The position numbers were made by a program, and so were the translations under genes. Of a stretch of DNA of 64,000 bases, positions 10,806 through 20,737 are shown in pieces. The first letter of the stretch is position 1, and each line of letters starts with the position of its first letter. The notes beneath the pieces were generated by a model, which saw nothing but the letters and a program-made list of their open reading frames with translations, was not told the DNA's origin and did no database searches. Origin of the DNA: Tillandsia leiboldiana (taxonomy: Eukaryota > Streptophyta > Magnoliopsida > Poales > Bromeliaceae); assembly GCA_029204045.2 (NCBI GenBank), contig CM055074.1:19581164-19645163 (forward strand), written 5' to 3'.

Positions 10806-13800
10806 TCACCTACTCAAGGCATCAGCGACCACATTAGCCTTGCCTGGGTGGTAGAGAATATCTACATCATGATCCTTTAATAGCTCTAACCACCTACGTT
10901 GCCTCAAATTCAACTCCTTCTGCGTGAACAGGTATTTTAGGCTCTTGTGGTCGGTGTAGATTTCACAATGCTCCCCATATAGATAATGACGCCAAAGCTT
11001 CAGTGCAAACACTACAGCAGCAAGCTCCAAGTCATGGGTAGGGTAATTTTTCTCATATTCTTTGAGTTGTCTTGATGCATATGCAATTACCCTCCCTTCC
11101 TGCATCAACACACATCCGAGTCCACTGTGTGATGCATCGCTGTAGATCACATATCCTTTTCCCATAACAGGAAGGGAAAGGATAGGAGAGGTCATCAGTC
11201 TATTCTTCAGCTCCTCAAAGCTCTTTTGACAGTCCTCACTCCAAATAAACTTCACTCCCTTACGCGTCAAGCGAGTGAGGGGTGTGGAGAGCTTCGCAAA
11301 GCCTTCCACAAACCGACGGTAATACCCAGCTAAACCCATAAAGCTACGTACCTCAGAAACCGTCGTCGGTCGGGGCCAATCACGGACTGCCTCAATCTTT
11401 GCTGGGTCCACTGCCACACCCGCGGCAGAAATCACATGGCCCAAGAAGACTACCTCCCGAAGCCAAAACTCGCACTTTGCCAGCTTGGCATACAACTTCT
11501 TCTCTCGCAGAAGTTGCAGCACAATCCTCAAGTGCTCCTCATGCTCCGCATCACTTCGGGAGTAGACCAAGATATCATCAATGAACACTACCACGAATCG
11601 ATCTAAGTACGGTCGGAAGATCCGGTTCATTAAATCCATGAACGCGGCAGGGGCATTAGTTAGCCCAAAAGGCATAACTGTGAATTCATAATGCCCGTAC
11701 CGTGATCTGAATGCCGTCTTCGGAATATCCTCGGCCTTCACCTTCAACTGGTGGTAACCGGACTGCAAATCTATCTTAGAGAAGACACAAGACCCTTGCA
11801 GCTGATCAAAAAGATCATCGATGCGCGGCAAAGGGTACTTGTTCTTGATGGTCACTTTATTTAATTCCCTATAGTCCACACACAATCGAAGTGACCCATC
11901 CTTCTTTTTCACGAATAGCACCGGCGCTCCCCAAGGCGATACACTCGGCCTAATAAAACCCTTATCCATTAAATCCTGAAGTTGCGCCTTAAGCTCTCGC
12001 AACTCAGCCGGTGCCATCCGGTAAGGAGCCTTAGAGATTGGCGCAGTTCCTGGGACTACGTCAATCACAAACTCAATTTCCCTATCTGGCGGCATGCTAG
12101 TAAGCTCAGGGGGAAAAACATCCGGAAACTCGCGGGCAATAGGGATATCCCCGAGTCCCGGTGCCGCCGTAGGCCCCTCAACAACACTAGCCAAAAAGGC
12201 TACACATCCTCGACGGATCATCTGCTTTGCTCGGGAAGTCGAAACCATAGAGGCAAAGAAAGCACTCTGACATCCCCGATATACCAACATCTCCTGGCCT
12301 GGCTCTCTAAAAGTGACGATCCTTGCGGCACAATCAATAGTCGCAAAATACCGAGCCAGCCAGTCCATCCCGAGGACCACATCGAAGTCCTTCAATTGTC
12401 TCAGGACCAACAGGTCTGCTGGCATAATCCAGGACTCGATTTGCATCGGGCAGGACCAACAACACTCCTCTACGTGCAAGGTGTGATCGGGAATCTGAAC
12501 CTCTCGCGCACGTGGTAAAGGTCCTACCTCTAACCCATGTAATGATGCAAATGTTTTACTAATGAAAGAATGTGATGCTCCCGTATCAAATAAAGTACGA
12601 GTCCTAATGTTAGAAAGTAAGGTGATACCTGCCACCACATAATCTGCGGCTGAAGAGTCCTCTACCTGCGCCGCATACACCCGCCCACTTTGAGCTGGAG
12701 GGCGATACTCCGTGGGATGGGAAGAAGATGGCCTGCTTGCTGGAGCATATGGCCGCTGAGCCGTCGACCGCTGTTGAGATGAGGATGGAGCAGATGCTGA
12801 AGAAGGGGTGGCGGGGGCCGAAAAGGGGCACGAAGCTTGAATGTGCCCGGGCTGTCCACATCTATAGCAGCGACCCCACCGCTGGTCGCAGGTGTTGGAA
12901 AAATGCTGACCTCCACAGAAAATACAATTGCCGGGAGCCCGTGGCTGTCGTGATTGCTGTTGCTGTTGAGACTGCCGTTGTCGCTGAGGCTGTCGCTGCG
13001 ACCCACGCTGCGACGGCTGGGATCTCTGCTGTTGCTGCTGTCGTTGCTGGGGCCTCTGGGGTCCACCAGGCCCTCGCCGCTCAGACCGTCCTTGGCCGGA
13101 AGACTGTGGCAGAGACGGTCGTGGTGGCCTCCACGAACTAGCTTGTCCCCCAACCTCCGATGCCGGTCGCTTCGCCCCCGGGATCACCACGGGAGCTGGA
13201 GCTACCTCCTCCATCACTACCTCCCCGCACTCAACGTAGAGTTCCTGCTCCATTGAGGCCTCCAAGGTCTGCAACCTTCGCGAGCGAACAAGTTGAAAAA
13301 GGTCCCGGCGCAACCCTCGCTCGAACATGTAAATCCGGTGCGCCTCATCCCTGGCCACGTTCGGCACACATGCCAACAACTGATTGAAATTGGCAATGTA
13401 TTCGTGTACGGGCCGATTCCCCTGGCGAAGGTTTCTTATCTGCTCCTCCAATCTCTGTCGGACGCTTTCCGAGAAGAAAGCCCCGAGAATGAGACTGCGG
13501 AACTCCGCCCAGGTCAGGAGCTGAGCCCCAGGCGGACCAGCCGGTCGAACACGCCGCCACCAAGCCTCGGCGTTGTGCTCCAAAAAGTTCGTCGCTAATA
13601 CCACCTGATATCGCTCCTCGATAAACAACGTCTCAAAACGTCGTTCCATCGCCGTGATCCACGACTCTGCCTCCCACGGCTCTGTATTTTGCCCCGAAAA
13701 ATGGGGTGGGTCAAACTGGCGGAACCTCATCAACAGGTCCACCACTCCCCGCTGTTCTGCCGGGGTCAGAGATCCTGTCAGCCCAGTCGGCTGTCCACCA

Positions 13801-14123
13801 GTACCCCGAGCAACAGGGGATGTCGGGGTCACCGGTACAGCTGGGGGATTCACAGCAGGGGAAGAAGGTACGGGAGAACTCTCCGGGGGTGCTACAACAG
13901 GCTGCGCCCTCTGTTCTAACATTTGCGTCAGCCGACCCATAGCCTCCTCCTGACGCCGAACAGCCTCGGACATCTGGGCCATCTGAGCTTGTAGCTCTGG
14001 CACATCACTCTGCTGGCCCTGCCCGGACTCCTCCTGGTCGTGCTCAGGGAAATCAGGCTGAGAACGCGTCAACATCCTACGTCGCGGAGGCATCCTACCA
14101 CAAGAAACCACACTCAGTATCAT
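10806..14123 (-). CDS. Element B Gag-protease-RT-RNase H polyprotein
   Basis: An open frame of 1105 residues. The ATG at 14123 is the first, but a second in MPPRRRML about ten codons in is an equally likely start. Order: gag with a retrotransposon gag core (RQFDPPHFSGQ onward), a long Gln/Arg-rich low-complexity stretch, one CCHC knuckle (CYRCGQPGHIQASC), protease (LFDTGASHSFIS, catalytic DTG present), RT (YPLPRIDDLF; FIDDILVYS with both Asp), and RNase H (YSDASHSGLG). The frame stops with TGA at 10806-10808, exactly after the ADALSR motif that ends RNase H; relatives C and D continue with Lys there. Element A carries the same TGA. All catalytic residues I can check are intact. Confidence 0.92.
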   Translation of the reverse strand: MILSVVSCGRMPPRRRMLTRSQPDFPEHDQEESGQGQQSDVPELQAQMAQMSEAVRRQEEAMGRLTQMLEQRAQPVVAPPESSPVPSSPAVNPPAVPVTPTSPVARGTGGQPTGLTGSLTPAEQRGVVDLLMRFRQFDPPHFSGQNTEPWEAESWITAMERRFETLFIEERYQVVLATNFLEHNAEAWWRRVRPAGPPGAQLLTWAEFRSLILGAFFSESVRQRLEEQIRNLRQGNRPVHEYIANFNQLLACVPNVARDEAHRIYMFERGLRRDLFQLVRSRRLQTLEASMEQELYVECGEVVMEEVAPAPVVIPGAKRPASEVGGQASSWRPPRPSLPQSSGQGRSERRGPGGPQRPQQRQQQQQRSQPSQRGSQRQPQRQRQSQQQQQSRQPRAPGNCIFCGGQHFSNTCDQRWGRCYRCGQPGHIQASCPFSAPATPSSASAPSSSQQRSTAQRPYAPASRPSSSHPTEYRPPAQSGRVYAAQVEDSSAADYVVAGITLLSNIRTRTLFDTGASHSFISKTFASLHGLEVGPLPRAREVQIPDHTLHVEECCWSCPMQIESWIMPADLLVLRQLKDFDVVLGMDWLARYFATIDCAARIVTFREPGQEMLVYRGCQSAFFASMVSTSRAKQMIRRGCVAFLASVVEGPTAAPGLGDIPIAREFPDVFPPELTSMPPDREIEFVIDVVPGTAPISKAPYRMAPAELRELKAQLQDLMDKGFIRPSVSPWGAPVLFVKKKDGSLRLCVDYRELNKVTIKNKYPLPRIDDLFDQLQGSCVFSKIDLQSGYHQLKVKAEDIPKTAFRSRYGHYEFTVMPFGLTNAPAAFMDLMNRIFRPYLDRFVVVFIDDILVYSRSDAEHEEHLRIVLQLLREKKLYAKLAKCEFWLREVVFLGHVISAAGVAVDPAKIEAVRDWPRPTTVSEVRSFMGLAGYYRRFVEGFAKLSTPLTRLTRKGVKFIWSEDCQKSFEELKNRLMTSPILSLPVMGKGYVIYSDASHSGLGCVLMQEGRVIAYASRQLKEYEKNYPTHDLELAAVVFALKLWRHYLYGEHCEIYTDHKSLKYLFTQKELNLRQRRWLELLKDHDVDILYHPGKANVVADALSR

Positions 14124-14362
14124 ATCCCCACACGACCCAATCTAGCGAAAGTCAAAGACATCCCCAAATTTCTGTGACTTTATGTTGTCTGCAGCCAACA
14201 TAACGGTTCACCAGAAATTGGGCATGTCGATCCCTCTTCTCTCACTGGAAGAGTCAAACAATAAATCAACGACTTTCGCAAATATCACGTCTCTCGTACC
14301 CTATTATCCTAGGGTCTACCAAAAGCCTAGGGTTTCCTAAGTCCCAACTGACTTATCCCTAA

Positions 14363-14374
14363 GCTCTGATACCA
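14363..14374 (-). promoter_or_regulatory. Primer binding site of element B (initiator Met tRNA)
   Basis: The minus strand reads TGGTATCAGAGC, eight bases after the 5' LTR end, complementary to initiator tRNA-Met. Confidence 0.88.
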
Positions 14375-16580
14375 ACTTAATCTGTCACGCCCCGGAACCC
14401 GGGCTCGCCAACAGATCCGCCGTGCACACGGGATTTCCCGAGTACACGAAGCGCTGGTAACCTGCTCCGATATAATATGAACAATAAAAGAGCATAATAC
14501 AGAGCTGAAGTAGAATAACCACATAGTATTTCAGACTGGAACTACAAATAAAGCAGTAATAAGTACAATAATCTCTCAGCTCACCAAATAGTACAACCTG
14601 CTGGCAGAAGCCAGACCCAAAATAAAGGGAGAATACCACAGTCTGAGTGAAGGGTACAACGTCTATTTACAGCTTTCAATCTCATAGGAGATCTATCTAT
14701 TCGGCGATCCCCTTACCTCGATCCGCTGCCGAAGGCCTAGCAGCTCCTGCAGATGGCTCTGCAAAATAAAGGAGAAGAAAGAAACAGAAAATAACAATGG
14801 GGGGTGAGAACTACCAGATAAACCAGCAGCCTCCCCTAGTGGGTAAAACCTCAACTCTGACGCACCCACTAGGACTACTAGAGGCAAAAGGGAGAAGTGG
14901 TAAAATACATAAGACGCTGAAACAGGAAAACTACCACTACTATGCTGTCAAAACTGTATGCATGCATCAGAAATGGTATCTGTCCAAATAAATCCAATCT
15001 AGACACCAGTAACAACTGGTACTGCCTGCTCAGCGGAATCTGCACACACGGCTCGAAACCGCGGGATCGGCTCGCACGGCTCGCATCCCAACATAAGTAT
15101 CAGACCGGCACACACGGCTGGGTCTGAAAAAGCCCACCTCCGGAGTGGCACTCGAGGGGAGCGACCCACACGAGTAAAGCATCTCTGTCATCAGTATCTC
15201 AAGTATCTCTGTAGCACATATCTCAATATAGCAGGACTGGATCATAACTATGATCAAAGTGGGAAACTCCATCCACTACAGAAACCCAATCCCCAGCTGA
15301 TGCAATAAACCAGACTCAACCCCAATCTGATGCAAGGATAAACATCTGGTCGACCGCCTACTGTCCGCGGTTATCCACAATCTAATGCAATCTCGACTAC
15401 ACTATCCCAAACCCCTGCTCACACTTGAGCAACAAGCCTCTGGATGCACAGGACAACAATGAAACATGTACAAATCCCAAGATGATAGTGTAGCAATAAA
15501 TAGTGGCTAACTAGATGAGCAAGAAAGCATGCCATTATTTAAAAGCTGTAGAAAAGTGTCAAATATTTATTTTAAAAAGATTGATTGTTATAAAAGTTAT
15601 TGCATGCGAGATTATAGCCTTTGTCCCAATCACAGTGTCCCAATATAAGTCATCATATAATCTGTGGGGTTAAATTTTAGGAGAGTTCGTCCCAGCGGTT
15701 CTCGTCAATTGTCATATTAATTCGTCCCAATAGTTCTCATCAATTGTCCTGTTAGTTTGTCCTGTTAGTTCTTATCAATTATCATATTAGTTTGTCCCAG
15801 TGGTTCTCATCAATTGTCATATTAAATTTTAGGGGAGTTCCAGTAATCCCAGTGAGCTTGTCAAAAATGAGATAAGCAACAACCGCCCACCTCGAACAGC
15901 TCAAATCACACCCAGATAGTCTCCTGGCTGTCCACAGTCCCCTAGAACTGCTGTCTGCCGAAAACGGTGCCCTACAGCAACACACATTGCACAGGGTGTA
16001 ACTATATTATTCATAAAAATACAGCTTTTGCTGTTTTTCAAATAACACGAAAAGAGAGGAGTTTTTCACCTCTGTATAGTGCTTAGAAAAATCTAGAAAA
16101 ATTACATTTGCGTTCCTCGCGAAGAGTAGATCAAAATCGACTCTTTAAACACCTCGATCTGATGCTCCTACGCCAAGATAAAAATCGGAGAAGTTGACGC
16201 TGTCCAGAAATTTCCACAGCAAAAAGGGGGGTCAAAGAGTCTTTGGAAACCGTGCCAAAAGTGCGAAATGGAGCAAAGTGATCAACACAGAAATCGAAGC
16301 CTTACCTCTTAGGAACGCGCTGTCGCAAAAATCGTCCAAAAATTCCTCCTGGTTAGCCCACAGGGAATTTTTGACTGAACGGCGACGGGAAATGGGCCGA
16401 AAAAGAAAACCGTCGCAGTGCGCCGCGTCGCAGATAACTCACTAACTGTAACTCCAGAAATTCTGGAATTTGGAGGAGAGAGAGAGAAGAGAGAGAGTAA
16501 GAACTTTTGTAGAGGGCTCAAACTGAGATTCTCTCTCTAGAGCTCGGATTTTGAGGTGGGGAATGAGAGGGGTGAGAACC

Positions 16581-16588
16581 TATTTATA
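16581..16588 (-). promoter_or_regulatory. TATA box of element B 5' LTR
   Basis: The minus strand reads CACTATAAATAGG, a strong plant TATA context. The equivalent box in the 3' LTR is at 8430-8437. Confidence 0.75.
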
Positions 16589-16667
16589 GTGGGCCAAAGC
16601 ATCTTGGGCTCCACACGGGATCCAGATTCCGAACAGGAAACACCAAAATTGGCCAACCATAATGTGC

Positions 16668-16853
16668 CACGTGTCCACAAAACAGGAAACAGCCTATGCA
16701 AGGGCCACTCAGAAGCCGCCACGTGTCCACGTGGTGCACAGGCCCGGTCCCCGCGCCGGGTCTTCCGGAAGATGTCGGCCAACCGGGTGCTGCCACGTGT
16801 CACCCTCCCACGTGCTTCTAGAAGCCGGCCAACCAATGGGGAAGCGCCACGTG
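16668..16853 (-). promoter_or_regulatory. Cluster of six G-box (CACGTG) motifs upstream of the LTR TATA box
   Basis: CACGTG occurs at 16668, 16720, 16728, 16794, 16809 and 16848, 80 to 270 bases upstream of the TATA box. The other LTR carries the cluster at 8517-8703. Several are in CCACGTGTC or CCACGTGGC context, the form bound by plant bZIP and bHLH factors in abscisic-acid and light responses. The motifs are seen directly; the regulatory role is inferred. Confidence 0.6.
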
Positions 16854-17819
16854 GCAAGGGGGGGTCTTCGCTGCTCCCGGTGCACGCCAGGCCCATGGAC
16901 CGCGCACCAGCGCCCCCTGCCCGCGCCTGCCCGCGCTGCGCGCCTCCGCACTCCGCCGCTGTGCCGCCGCTGCGCCGCTGCCCGCCGCCGTGCTCCGCCG
17001 CCCGCCGCCGCTCGCCGGTCGCCGGAACAGTAATTCCGGCGGCCGGAGTTACTGTTCCAGCATGAATAGTACCCAAGTGCCAAAAAAATAAAGTAAATAT
17101 ACCGTTTCGTTTGTTTTCGCACGCTGAGTCCAAATCCGCTGTCCATTTCGCCAAATTCTCATCCTAAATTTTGCCGAAAGTCTTCGGAAAATCCCATTTG
17201 CTCCGATTTTCGTGCCGAGTCTATTTTAAATGTCCAATTTCGTTTTTACAAGCTCTGTTTCACCGAATAAGCTTCCTACAGTCACTGTTTAATGTTGCAC
17301 AGTTCCTGCGGGAGTCCGGATCATCACAACAGTGAATTAAGACAACCCAAAATTCGACGATTTTGGATTCGGAAAGGTGATATCTTTCCTTGTCTTAAGT
17401 TCTAAATAGCTTATGACTGTATGTAATGCTTTGATTGGTTTTCCTTTCATATTTTTCTGAATCTCTGTATTACATGTTTTCAATGCTCTTCGTTTTTATG
17501 TTTTGTTTTTGAACAAAAGGGTTTTAACGAACAATTGCATTGAATAAAAAGGGTTTCACTTTCAATCACTCCAATTTAATTTTATATGAATTATCAACTT
17601 TACTCCATAATCATAATTCTTGAAGATACTTCATTATAGGAGTTTTTGATAATTATATTCATCAAATTTTAGTAATCATGTGTGATCTTTAGATGATTAA
17701 TCTATCTCGGTTGTGTGAGTTCTTTGTGATAAACATGAGACAACCGATCAACTAAAATTTGGGATTTAATTCTTTCACATAAGAGATTGTATTTTTCTTA
17801 CAAGGGTAATAAAATGATT

Positions 17820-17935
17820 TGCAAAAGATGTGGAAAGAGTTACATCCGAAAGGAGTGTGAAAACTACCACCACATGTTGGAAAGAGCTGCCACCCCGGTC
17901 GTCCGGTTAGTGTGTGAAGCTACCACATGTTTTGG
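17820..17935 (+). other. Conserved non-coding block of the Sirevirus 3' region, copy 1
   Basis: From AAAGATGTGGAAAGAGTTAC to the second TACCACATG, this segment is about 85 percent identical by eye to 20622-20737 in S2, while the sequence on either side has diverged far more. Neither copy has a usable reading frame. A weaker shared stretch (GGTTGGTATAAGG and on) continues to about 18075. Confidence 0.6.
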
Positions 17936-18560
17936 ATGCTAGAAAAATATTTTTGAAATATTTTAGATGAAGCATTCGGAGATTTAAATTCAAAGTTCAT
18001 ATTTTGAACAATCTCCTGGTTGGTATAAGGTGGGATAGTTGAAAGATGCTCAAAGAGCCACCCTTAGGTATTTTAATGCATATCTCAATCTAAAAGGGTA
18101 AAATTCAAAATTGATGTCATTTGGAAATCTCTGTAAGTCATCTTTGTAAATCCGTTACATCTTGATAGACTTTGGATCTCAAGATTATTTTTGATGACTT
18201 GTGTTTGACGTATATAATATGCAAAACGGTTTATAATGTTTTATCTTTGTTTTTCATGATTTCGGAGTAAATCTTTTTAATTTTTGTAAAATTAATTGGA
18301 TTGAATGACATCTATATGATCTCATATTATTTTCAAGCACTTAAATTGTTTTCTTGATGGAATACAAATCGGTAATTCAAATATTTCAAAATCTGGATTT
18401 GTTTTCAAGAAATTATTTGATTTTTGCTTTCGAGTACCGGTACGCAATCTGTATTTTTGTTATATACCGGAACTGAGCTTTTATCTCTCTTTCTCTATGA
18501 ACTAATGTTGTTAGTGATTTCTTTTTGCCTATATTCACTGTTTGATAATTTGTGACAAAA

Positions 18561-18611
18561 AGGGGGAGAACAGAAATAGGGGGAGAACAGAGATAGGGGG
18601 AGAACAGAGAT
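18561..18611 (+). repeat. Three tandem 17-bp purine-rich repeats
   Basis: Three consecutive units of AGGGGGAGAACAGARAT at 18561, 18578 and 18595, each holding a polypurine-tract-like core. Multiple polypurine tracts in the 3' region are, as far as I recall, a reported Sirevirus trait. S2 has a single copy of the motif near 23256. Confidence 0.7.
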
Positions 18612-18948
18612 GCTCAAGAAATGGGGAGATAAAGGAAAAGAGATGATGAAAAAGGAGCCGAAAAACAAAAAGAACCAAAAGGATGAATCAAATGTAGGAT
18701 TCCATTTCTAACGACTAAACGTTTGATTTTGTTTGGAGTTTTTGTTTTGCAGGATATACATCACTTTAAGACTCCAAGTCCTAAGTCATAGAGTTTGTTC
18801 TAAGACTGGTTCAAATGTAATTTTTATTTATTGGATCTTTCACGCAAAGAAAATCAATGTTTTGGTGATGACATTGAGTTTCGATTTTTTGGTTTAAGAT
18901 GAGTGTCTTGAGCGTTTTATGTATTTTTGGGTTTTGTCACGAAATTGC

Positions 18949-18961
18949 CAAAGGGGGAGAT
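18949..18961 (+). promoter_or_regulatory. S1 polypurine tract
   Basis: CAAAGGGGGAGAT directly precedes the LTR start TGTTACGG, the usual Ty1/copia plus-strand primer position. Confidence 0.8.
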
Positions 18962-19278
18962 TGTTACGGCTTTTTGTGTTGACATATTTCGTGAGTTGAG
19001 TCGGAGTCTTGAAGTGATCAAATTGTCAATCAGTAATTGAAGACTCAGAGAAGATTCAACAAGATCTCAAGTTGACACTCAGTGTTTTGAGTCCTGAAGA
19101 TTGAAGTTGAAGAATTGTGGATCATATACATCAATCTTAAAGAAAATGGATTCGGATTGATCAGGTACGTTTAACTAAATATTTTTGGTGATCCGAATAC
19201 ATTTGTGTAGTTTAGAAACACTTGGATAAGTTTTCATTGCTTAAAAATAAAAAACTGGACAAATTGGATGTTCAGAGT

Positions 19279-19357
19279 CCGGATCAGAATTCCAGTCCTG
19301 AACCGATCCGGATCAGAATTCCAGTCCTGAACCGATCCGGATCAGAATTCCAGTCCG
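19279..19357 (+). repeat. 29-bp tandem repeats with GATCCGGATC palindromes upstream of the LTR TATA box
   Basis: Units start at 19279, 19308 and 19337 (the third partial). Each junction creates the palindrome GATCCGGATC. They lie 140 to 220 bases upstream of the TATA box, where enhancer-like repeats are expected. S2 has a different, longer tandem repeat at the same relative position (24061-24232). Confidence 0.7.
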
Positions 19358-19746
19358 GATCCCGAACCTTGTTTTTTCAGGAATTGCTGAAAAAAAGACG
19401 ATAGTCCGGATCGCCGTAAATCCGATCCGGATCGTCGTGCGGGAAAATTTCTGTTAAGTCAGTTTTTGATGCTTATCTCTTTCCAAAGGTTTCTAAACTA
19501 TAAATAGACACTTAGGGTTTCTCAAGAACTGCCGATTAATTAATTAAACACTTGAGAGCAACCCTAGAGGCTAGGTTTTTATCGTTCTTCTTTATAGCCT
19601 CTTTTAGGTCAATTCGACGGTTCTTCCAAGATCTATCTTTTGTCGAATTGATCTAGTCTTTGCTTAGAGATTCCTTCTACGGTTCTTCAATGATAATCTA
19701 AGCAAAGGATCACCATCGAAGCCAATATTTCTATCGGCTAAGTTTG

Positions 19747-19849
19747 CGTCGTGGATTCGACGTAGCACCGTGGATTCGGTGTGTTGAAGGCGTTTCGTGG
19801 ATTCGAAACGTGTGCTCGTGGATTCGAGTGGCGTTCGTGGATTCGAACG
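19747..19849 (+). other. Five-hairpin array with constant TGGATT loop (Sirevirus leader, S1)
   Basis: Five perfect inverted repeats, each closing on the loop TGGATT: stems CGTCG (19747-19762), CACCG (19766-19781), CGTTTCG (19791-19810), CTCG (19815-19828) and CGTTCG (19832-19849). Every stem differs in sequence but is fully complementary, so the pairing and the loop are kept while the stem bases change. The array is about 250 bases downstream of the TATA box and so would be in the transcribed leader RNA. Confidence 0.8.
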
Positions 19850-20160
19850 TGTGCAGTGGACGTGCAATCGGTGGAGCGCAAGGTCCGAAGAAGTTGAAGG
19901 AGGGGTTGAGTCCGTGGAGTCGGTAATCACCTTGTTATTCTTCTTTTCTTAGTGGATTGTTATTGCGTGTTGGTCCCGTGGTTTTTCTCCTGGATTGGAG
20001 TTTCCACGTATATCTCGGTGTGCTATTTTTATTTTCCGCATTGGTTTTTATTTTGCACTGAGATTGATTTTATAAGTATTACACCTATTCATCCCCCCTC
20101 TAGTTGTTTGATAGTACCTATTTAGATCCGTGTGGATCCTTAAATATAATAAAAACCTAC

Positions 20161-20259
20161 ACAACTGATGATCAATTAGCCGATATTTTAACAAAACCTT
20201 TGGATTAAAAACGTTTTATTCATTTGCGAAAAGCAATTGGTATGCTTTCTTTGAAATAA
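20161..20259 (+). pseudogene. C-terminal remnant of Ty1/copia pol (RNase H end)
   Basis: Translation gives TTDDQLADILTKPLD, the hallmark end of copia RNase H, then a TAA (20206-20208), and in the same frame RFIHLRKAIGMLSLK before a second stop at 20257-20259. Only this tail survives. Confidence 0.85.
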
Positions 20260-20621
20260 CTATTTTTTGAACCATTGCTTAGGTTAGGTTTTGTTTTGTG
20301 TTTTTGTTCTTTTTGTTTGTACTATACAACATTAACTGAGCATTAGAATAATTGACTTTAATTGCATCCATTTATATTTTGAGAAATTTATTATGATTTG
20401 GTTGTCATTATAACTCATTTGATGAAATGATCATTTATATCAATTATTTCATCTTTAATTGATCAAAGTCAATTCCTCACTCAATGATCTCTTGGTATTG
20501 TCTTTATATTATTTGATGATTGAAATAAGTATGAACACGAAATCAATTTTTGGTTGATACTGAATATCTTACATAATTGATAGCCAATTGAGGGGGAGTC
20601 TATTTAAAATTTCATGCTCAA

Positions 20622-20737
20622 AAGATGTGGAAAGAGTTACATCCCTTAGTGGAGTGTGAAAACTACCACCACATGGAGGAAAGAGCTACCATCTCGGTCG
20701 TCCGAGTACTGTGTGCAGCTACCACATGTTTACCAAG
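20622..20737 (+). other. Conserved non-coding block of the Sirevirus 3' region, copy 2
   Basis: Counterpart of 17820-17935, about 360 bases after the pol stop. It includes the paired GATGT...ACATC and two ACCACATG words. Confidence 0.6.

Larger units (their letters stand above)
6265..17328 (-). mobile_element. Element B: nearly complete Tekay/Del-type Ty3/gypsy chromovirus
   Basis: An 11.06-kb minus-strand element: 3' LTR 6265-9186, polypurine tract 9187-9198, integrase, RNase H, RT, protease and gag from 9240 to 14123, primer binding site 14363-14374, and 5' LTR 14383-17328. Both LTRs have TG...CA ends. The flanking five bases are AGAGT (6260-6264) and ACAGT (17329-17333), a possible target duplication with one mismatch; the left flank is only 31 bases from the gap, so this is weak. 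The domain order, long LTRs, Met-tRNA priming and chromodomain-like integrase tail place it in the Tekay/Del lineage. One in-frame TGA is the only clear break in coding capacity. Confidence 0.9.
14383..17328 (-). repeat. Element B 5' LTR (2,946 bp)
   Basis: Holds the promoter for element B transcription. On the minus strand the CACGTG cluster (16668-16853) lies upstream of TATAAATA (16581-16588), followed by the transcribed R/U5 part down to GGGGCGTGACA. A GC-rich, repetitive stretch (about 16900-17030) lies further upstream of the G-boxes. Confidence 0.92.
17334..20130 (+). mobile_element. S1: 3' end of a Sirevirus (Ty1/copia) element
   Basis: Non-coding 3' internal region followed by a polypurine tract and an LTR starting TGTTACGG at 18962. 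It shares a conserved block near 17820-18075, the GACAAAAAGGGGGAGA motif and the LTR architecture with S2. Unlike S2 it has no trace of the env-like ORF; at the equivalent point (about 18440-18560) it passes straight to the purine-rich repeats. The left part is lost at element B. The end at about 20130 is approximate because S2 pol sequence follows directly. Confidence 0.7.
18962..20130 (+). repeat. S1 Sirevirus 3' LTR
   Basis: Starts TGTTACGGCTTTTTG. It contains three 29-bp tandem repeats (19279-19357), a TATA box (TATAAATA, 19499-19506), a hairpin array (19747-19849) and the TTACACCTATTCATCCCCCC motif close to its end. The right boundary is uncertain by some tens of bases. Confidence 0.7.

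Noticed and set aside
14363..14374. tRNA gene remnant at the TGGTATCAGAGC motifs
   Set aside because: Only a 12-base complement of the tRNA 3' end is present at each LTR border; these are primer binding sites.
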